DNA of 9,512 nucleotides from an uncultured Eubacteriales bacterium. GTDB taxonomy: Bacteria; Bacillota; Clostridia; Oscillospirales; Acutalibacteraceae. The stretch covers positions 1-9,512 of the forward strand of contig CAJKBQ010000058.1 of assembly GCA_905198155.1 (NCBI GenBank), given 5' to 3'. The translations under genes and the position numbers were made by a program. The first letter of the stretch is position 1, and each line of letters starts with the position of its first letter. Below the pieces are notes generated by a model that had not been told where the DNA came from, searched no databases, and saw nothing but the letters and a program-made list of their open reading frames with translations. Positions 6,677 through 9,512 of the stretch are shown here, in pieces.

Positions 6677-7427
6677 AATCGATCTCCCCCGTCCGGTCGC
6701 CAAGCGACGCGGAAATTTGGGCTGCTGCGCGGCGCAGCAGCGGGTACGGGTGCTGCATCAGCGAATCCGCCGTGTCGTACAGTGTGACGCCGGACACGCC
6801 GATGGCGGCCGCAACACGGTGCTGCGCGTCATACACCGGGACCGCGACGCACACAATCCCCCGGCAGAACTCCTCGCGGTCCTGCGCGTAGCCCTGGGCG
6901 CGGATACGGACGGCCTCCGGCAGGAATGCGTCTGCACCGGATGCAGACTGCCGCTGAAAATAAGCGCGGATTTCCGCGTCGGAATCGTGCGCCAGCAGCA
7001 CCTTGCCGGGCGCGCTGGTATGCAGCGCGTACCGACCGCCCATGCGGCCGCCGACGCGCACTTCGCGGCAGGAATCGTAGTGCAGCAGGTACAGCACGCG
7101 GTCGTCGCTGCGCACGCCGAGGTACATGGCGTCCTGCACTTGCGGGCGCAGCTGTTCCAGCACCGGTGCAGCGATTTTCAGCAGGGCGCGGTCGTCCACC
7201 GCATTGGCCATCAGGGCAAACGGTTTGAGCGTCAGGCGGTATTTTTTGGGGTCATCAGCGGCTGCATAGATCCAGTGCTGCGCACACAATGCGTCCAGCA
7301 CGCGCGACACAGCGTTTTTGTTGATGCCGAGCGCATTGCTGATATCCGAAATGCCGACAGCCGCGCCGCATTCCGAAAGGTATTCGACGATGGCCAGCGC
7401 ATAATCCACGGCGGGTGCTTTGGACAT
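6663..7427 (-). CDS. IclR-family transcriptional regulator
   Basis: A 254-residue regulator with an N-terminal winged helix-turn-helix (about 5-66; recognition region GISDISNALGINKNAVSRVL, 25-44) and a C-terminal IclR effector domain (about 80-245). Effector-domain landmarks are LHTSAPGKVLLA (135-146), GYAQDREEFCRGIVCVAVPV (179-198) and AAAIGVSG (206-213). IclR proteins usually repress or activate adjacent catabolic genes in response to a small acid or sugar-derived ligand that binds this domain. The ATG at 7427 has a perfect AAGGAGG 7 nt upstream. Its last 14 nt overlap the glycyl radical enzyme gene, so it is the obvious candidate regulator of that enzyme and of itself. It has its own sigma-A promoter at 7472-7499. 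Confidence 0.93.
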   Translation of the reverse strand: MSKAPAVDYALAIVEYLSECGAAVGISDISNALGINKNAVSRVLDALCAQHWIYAAADDPKKYRLTLKPFALMANAVDDRALLKIAAPVLEQLRPQVQDAMYLGVRSDDRVLYLLHYDSCREVRVGGRMGGRYALHTSAPGKVLLAHDSDAEIRAYFQRQSASGADAFLPEAVRIRAQGYAQDREEFCRGIVCVAVPVYDAQHRVAAAIGVSGVTLYDTADSLMQHPYPLLRRAAAQISASLGDRTGEIDYGKV

Positions 7428-7439
7428 GGCGATGCCTCC

Positions 7440-7457
7440 TTGTGATATATTTGTGAT
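7440..7457. promoter_or_regulatory. Direct repeat TTGTGAT in the IclR leader
   Basis: TTGTGAT occurs at 7440-7446 and 7451-7457, start to start 11 bp, about one helical turn. Both lie between the promoter and the start codon of the IclR gene, the first abutting its ribosome site. Same-face spacing could serve autoregulation, but the region is A+T-rich and the motif short, so chance is possible. Confidence 0.25.
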
Positions 7458-7471
7458 GACGTTTTATATTT

Positions 7472-7499
7472 ATTATACTTGAATTTGAAAAAAAGTCAA
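7472..7499 (-). promoter_or_regulatory. Sigma-A promoter of the iclR-glycyl radical enzyme operon
   Basis: Minus-strand -35 TTGACT (7499-7494), 16-bp spacer, perfect -10 TATAAT (7477-7472), with transcription expected from about 7465. The -35 box lies inside the distal arm of the preceding terminator, and the terminator's T-run forms most of the spacer. Confidence 0.75.
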
Positions 7500-7537
7500 C
7501 CCCCAAAAGCACGAAACTTTCGGGGGTTGACTTTTTT
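7489..7537 (-). terminator. Intrinsic terminator of the lacI-GH99-like operon
   Basis: Arms 7489-7504 and 7522-7537 pair perfectly over 16 bp, with extra AAAG/CTTT pairing inside. A run of seven T residues lies at its end on the minus strand. The upstream arm overlaps the TAA stop of the GH99-like gene (7536-7538), so termination follows translation immediately. The A-rich opposite flank could also let it work on the plus strand, though no plus-strand gene enters from the left. Confidence 0.88.
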
Positions 7538-8543
7538 ACAACCGAATAACCCGCAGCGCGTGCGCAAACGCATCCAGCCGGGCGGTGTTCGGCGTGCCGT
7601 CGGCGCGGCGGGTGGGACACAGCCATCCGCCCTCCTCGAATTCGTTCCACGCGAAGGTCAGGATATGTCCCGTCGGGAACGCGTCGCGGTGCGCGGCGGT
7701 GAATTCCGCAAACTGCACCAGTGCGGCCGCCAATTCGCCGGGCGCAGCTTCCGCGTAGACGCCCGGTTTGTACGATGTCCACGGGACAGGCGACAGGATT
7801 CGCGGGGACGGATCCCATCCGGTGGAAAATGTCGGGATCACCGGCAATCCGGTGCGGGCTGCGTCCAGGTTCGCGTCCATCACGCGCTGCGCCAGATCGC
7901 CATACCGGGCGCAGTCCGTCGGGCAGATTGCGTAGTGGCTGACGGCATCCGCTTCGGCGAGTCCGGCGGTGTGCAAGTTGCACCCCAGCACCACAAAATA
8001 CGGCTCCGGCGCGCCGCGGCGGCGCATCGCGTCCCGCAGCCGCAGCCGGCCGGGCAGCAGATCGCCCGGTTCGCCGCCGAAAATATACACCAGCGGGCGG
8101 CCGTCGAGCTTGACGTAGCAATCGGCCGCCAGTTCGTCCGGCAGCAGTTCAAAATCCGCGTCGTTCATTTTGCTGGGGCGGAGGATCAGGCAATAGCCAA
8201 TCCGCGACCGGAGCGCGCTGCGGCGGTGCATATGGCTGGCGAAGTTCAGCTCGTGCCACCCGGCGGTGCGCTCCACCTCGTTTTTCGGCGATTCCAGCGG
8301 TGCGTCGGCGTAGCGGCAATAGGCGAAATAATCGATTCCGGCGTCGGCGGCGTACGCCAATTCGCGGTCAAAATCCGCCTGCGACCGCGGCGGGAACTGC
8401 ACTGCGCCGTCCGCGATGCGTGCGAAATACGGCACACGGTGACGGAATTGCGGTGCGGACAGCGATTGCGCGGCCCAGCGGCCAAAGTAGGTGTCGCGCG
8501 GCAGCGCCGCGTCCCAGTTGATTGCGCCGATTTTGAAGTCCAT
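7536..8543 (-). CDS. GH99/WbsX-like putative carbohydrate-active protein
   Basis: A 335-residue protein that resembles the GH99-like/WbsX group (TIM-barrel proteins related to GH71 and GH99 glycosidases). The signature is near the C-terminus, TFAWNEFEEGGWLCPT (296-311), the WNE-x2-EGG-x-L-x-P pattern of these families. Other fold-consistent parts are the N-terminal GAINWDA (6-12), GIDYFAYCRY (69-78) and RPLVYIFGG (149-157). E301 and E304 in the signature are plausible active-site carboxylates. There is no signal peptide, so it probably acts on an imported glycan or glycoside inside the cell; WbsX relatives annotated as glycosyltransferases make polysaccharide synthesis an alternative. Start is ATG 8543 with GGAGGA (8551-8556) 7 nt upstream. 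An ATG at 8564, overlapping the lacI stop, has no ribosome site. It is the second gene of an operon behind the LacI regulator, 20 nt away. Confidence 0.7.
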   Translation of the reverse strand: MDFKIGAINWDAALPRDTYFGRWAAQSLSAPQFRHRVPYFARIADGAVQFPPRSQADFDRELAYAADAGIDYFAYCRYADAPLESPKNEVERTAGWHELNFASHMHRRSALRSRIGYCLILRPSKMNDADFELLPDELAADCYVKLDGRPLVYIFGGEPGDLLPGRLRLRDAMRRRGAPEPYFVVLGCNLHTAGLAEADAVSHYAICPTDCARYGDLAQRVMDANLDAARTGLPVIPTFSTGWDPSPRILSPVPWTSYKPGVYAEAAPGELAAALVQFAEFTAAHRDAFPTGHILTFAWNEFEEGGWLCPTRRADGTPNTARLDAFAHALRVIRL

Positions 8544-8563
8544 TGGAAATTCCTCCGATATCA

Positions 8564-9499
8564 TTATTTTTTCTGCGGTTGGACGCTCCCCCGCGTTACA
8601 AGCCGGTACGGGACGGCGACGTCGTGCGGATCGGGCCGGGTGAGCGCGTCGAGCGCGCTCTGGGCGGCGGCCGCGCCGTCGGCGGCGATGGTATCCAGCG
8701 GAATCCGCAGGCGGTCGAGCAGCGCCAGGCCGTCAAATCCGGTCAGGCCGAACCCGCGCTGCTGCGACGAACGCCACAGCGGGAGTGCAAAATGATCTGC
8801 CGCGCAGATGACCGCCGTGCGCACGTCCGGCCGCAGCGCCGCTTCCGCGTCGTCCGGCGAGAAAACGACCGTATATGGGACGTCCGCCGCAGCGCAGAAC
8901 GCATGGTACCGCGCTGTTGGGGCGCTGGCATTGACCGACGGGTCGGCCGGGAGCTGCGGCGACACATACACCAGCCGCTCGTATCCGCACGCGCACACAT
9001 GGCGCGTCATGGCGGTCATGGCGGCGAAGTCGTCGATTCCGACGTGCGGGATGCCGTCCAGCCGGTTGCCGACCGTGACCACCGGGATGCGGAACGACCG
9101 CAGGTACGCCGCATACGCCGCGCCTGCCCGGATGGGACACAGGACGATCCCGTCCACGCCGGTGCGGTACAGCCGTTCCAGGCATTCCTGCTCACGGACG
9201 GGATCTTTGTGCGACAGCATCACGATCACCGAATCGCCGCGCGCCTGGGCGCAGCGTTCCAGCTCGGTAATCAGTCCGGCAAAATATTCATTCATCAGGT
9301 CGAACACCAGCACCCCGATCAGCCGGGACGGCGGCAGTTCCGGGCGGTAACCGTACTCTGCGGCGGTTTGCAGGATCCGCGCCCGTGTTTCGGGGCGGAT
9401 TTCGGCGCGTCCGTTCAGCGCGCGGTCCACCGTGCCCTGCGACACGCCGCAGATTTGCGCCAGCTGGGCGGTGGTGAGGTGGAAGTTGTGGTTTTTCAT
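8564..9499 (-). CDS. LacI-family transcriptional regulator
   Basis: A 311-residue sugar-responsive regulator. The N-terminal helix-turn-helix (8-52) reads LTTAQLAQICGVSQGTVDRA (8-27) followed by NGRAEIRPETRARIL. The periplasmic-binding-protein-like sensor begins at LIGVLVFDLMNEYF (60-73), with GVDGIVLCPI (114-123), IPVVTVGNR (138-146), VGIDD (153-157) and LTGFDGL (252-258) in family order. Between YRP and IGV only seven residues (ELPPSRL) are present; typical members have about 15-18, including the ARxL hinge helix that inserts in the minor groove. Start is the ATG at 9499; only AGAGG is visible upstream before the window ends, so promoter and operator lie outside. It probably controls the GH99-like gene 20 nt downstream and perhaps genes beyond the window. 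Confidence 0.92.
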   Translation of the reverse strand: MKNHNFHLTTAQLAQICGVSQGTVDRALNGRAEIRPETRARILQTAAEYGYRPELPPSRLIGVLVFDLMNEYFAGLITELERCAQARGDSVIVMLSHKDPVREQECLERLYRTGVDGIVLCPIRAGAAYAAYLRSFRIPVVTVGNRLDGIPHVGIDDFAAMTAMTRHVCACGYERLVYVSPQLPADPSVNASAPTARYHAFCAAADVPYTVVFSPDDAEAALRPDVRTAVICAADHFALPLWRSSQQRGFGLTGFDGLALLDRLRIPLDTIAADGAAAAQSALDALTRPDPHDVAVPYRLVTRGSVQPQKK

Positions 9500-9512
9500 G
9501 GCGGAAGCCTCT

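Noticed and set aside
6677..6703. Start of the glycyl radical enzyme at 6703
   Set aside because: It would add nine residues outside the family alignment and lacks a ribosome site; the ATG at 6676 has GGGGGAG at ideal spacing.
7479..8795. 438-codon plus-strand open frame
   Set aside because: Antisense to the GH99-like gene and the end of lacI, starts inside the terminator and promoter region, and matches no family I recognise.
1..9512. CRISPR array, tRNA, rRNA, insertion sequence or phage gene
   Set aside because: No regularly spaced repeats beyond the two copies at the left end, no tRNA-like cloverleaf noticed, and no transposase or phage protein among the open frames.

Overview
This window looks like chromosome from a G+C-rich anaerobic Firmicute, most plausibly a gut-type Clostridia of the Oscillospirales/Ruminococcaceae kind. 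The reasons are strong AGGAGG-type ribosome binding sites, sigma-A promoters of TTGACA/TATAAT form, a Ktr-type potassium system, an oxygen-sensitive glycyl radical enzyme, and palindromic intergenic repeats of a style common in these bacteria. The genus assignment is inference. I see no rRNA, tRNA, CRISPR array, transposase, phage gene or integration site. Eight protein genes fill most of the window: seven on the minus strand and one (alkD-like) on the plus strand.

Layout from left to right. Positions 1-280 are non-coding: a tandem pair of 77-bp repeats, each carrying a perfect 18-bp palindrome, followed by an intrinsic terminator. A ThuA-domain gene (337-1047, minus) follows, with its own strong promoter and a near-perfect 19-bp palindrome in its leader. 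Next comes a potassium-uptake operon read right to left: a small three-helix membrane protein of unknown function (3324-3725), the KtrB/TrkH-type channel subunit (1910-3250) and the KtrA-type RCK regulatory subunit (1240-1887), closed by a terminator. A back-to-back promoter region (3726-3885) separates this operon from an AlkD-like DNA glycosylase gene on the plus strand (3886-4569).

The right half holds two minus-strand regulator-plus-enzyme units. The first is an IclR-family regulator (6663-7427) overlapping by 14 nt the start of a 685-residue glycyl radical enzyme (4619-6676). The second is a LacI-family regulator (8564-9499) followed 20 nt later by a GH99/WbsX-like putative carbohydrate-active protein (7536-8543). 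The two units are separated by a hairpin that ends the LacI unit and whose distal arm carries the -35 box of the IclR promoter.

Functionally, the LacI/GH99-like, IclR/glycyl-radical-enzyme and ThuA genes suggest substrate-inducible anaerobic carbon metabolism, perhaps of an unusual sugar or sugar derivative. No transporter, kinase or radical-SAM activase lies in the window, so the substrate cannot be named. The most unusual item is the glycyl radical enzyme: it keeps the C-terminal RVGGF radical site and the family's active-site cysteine, but has neither the Cys-x-Glu of dehydratases nor the Cys-Cys of pyruvate formate-lyase.
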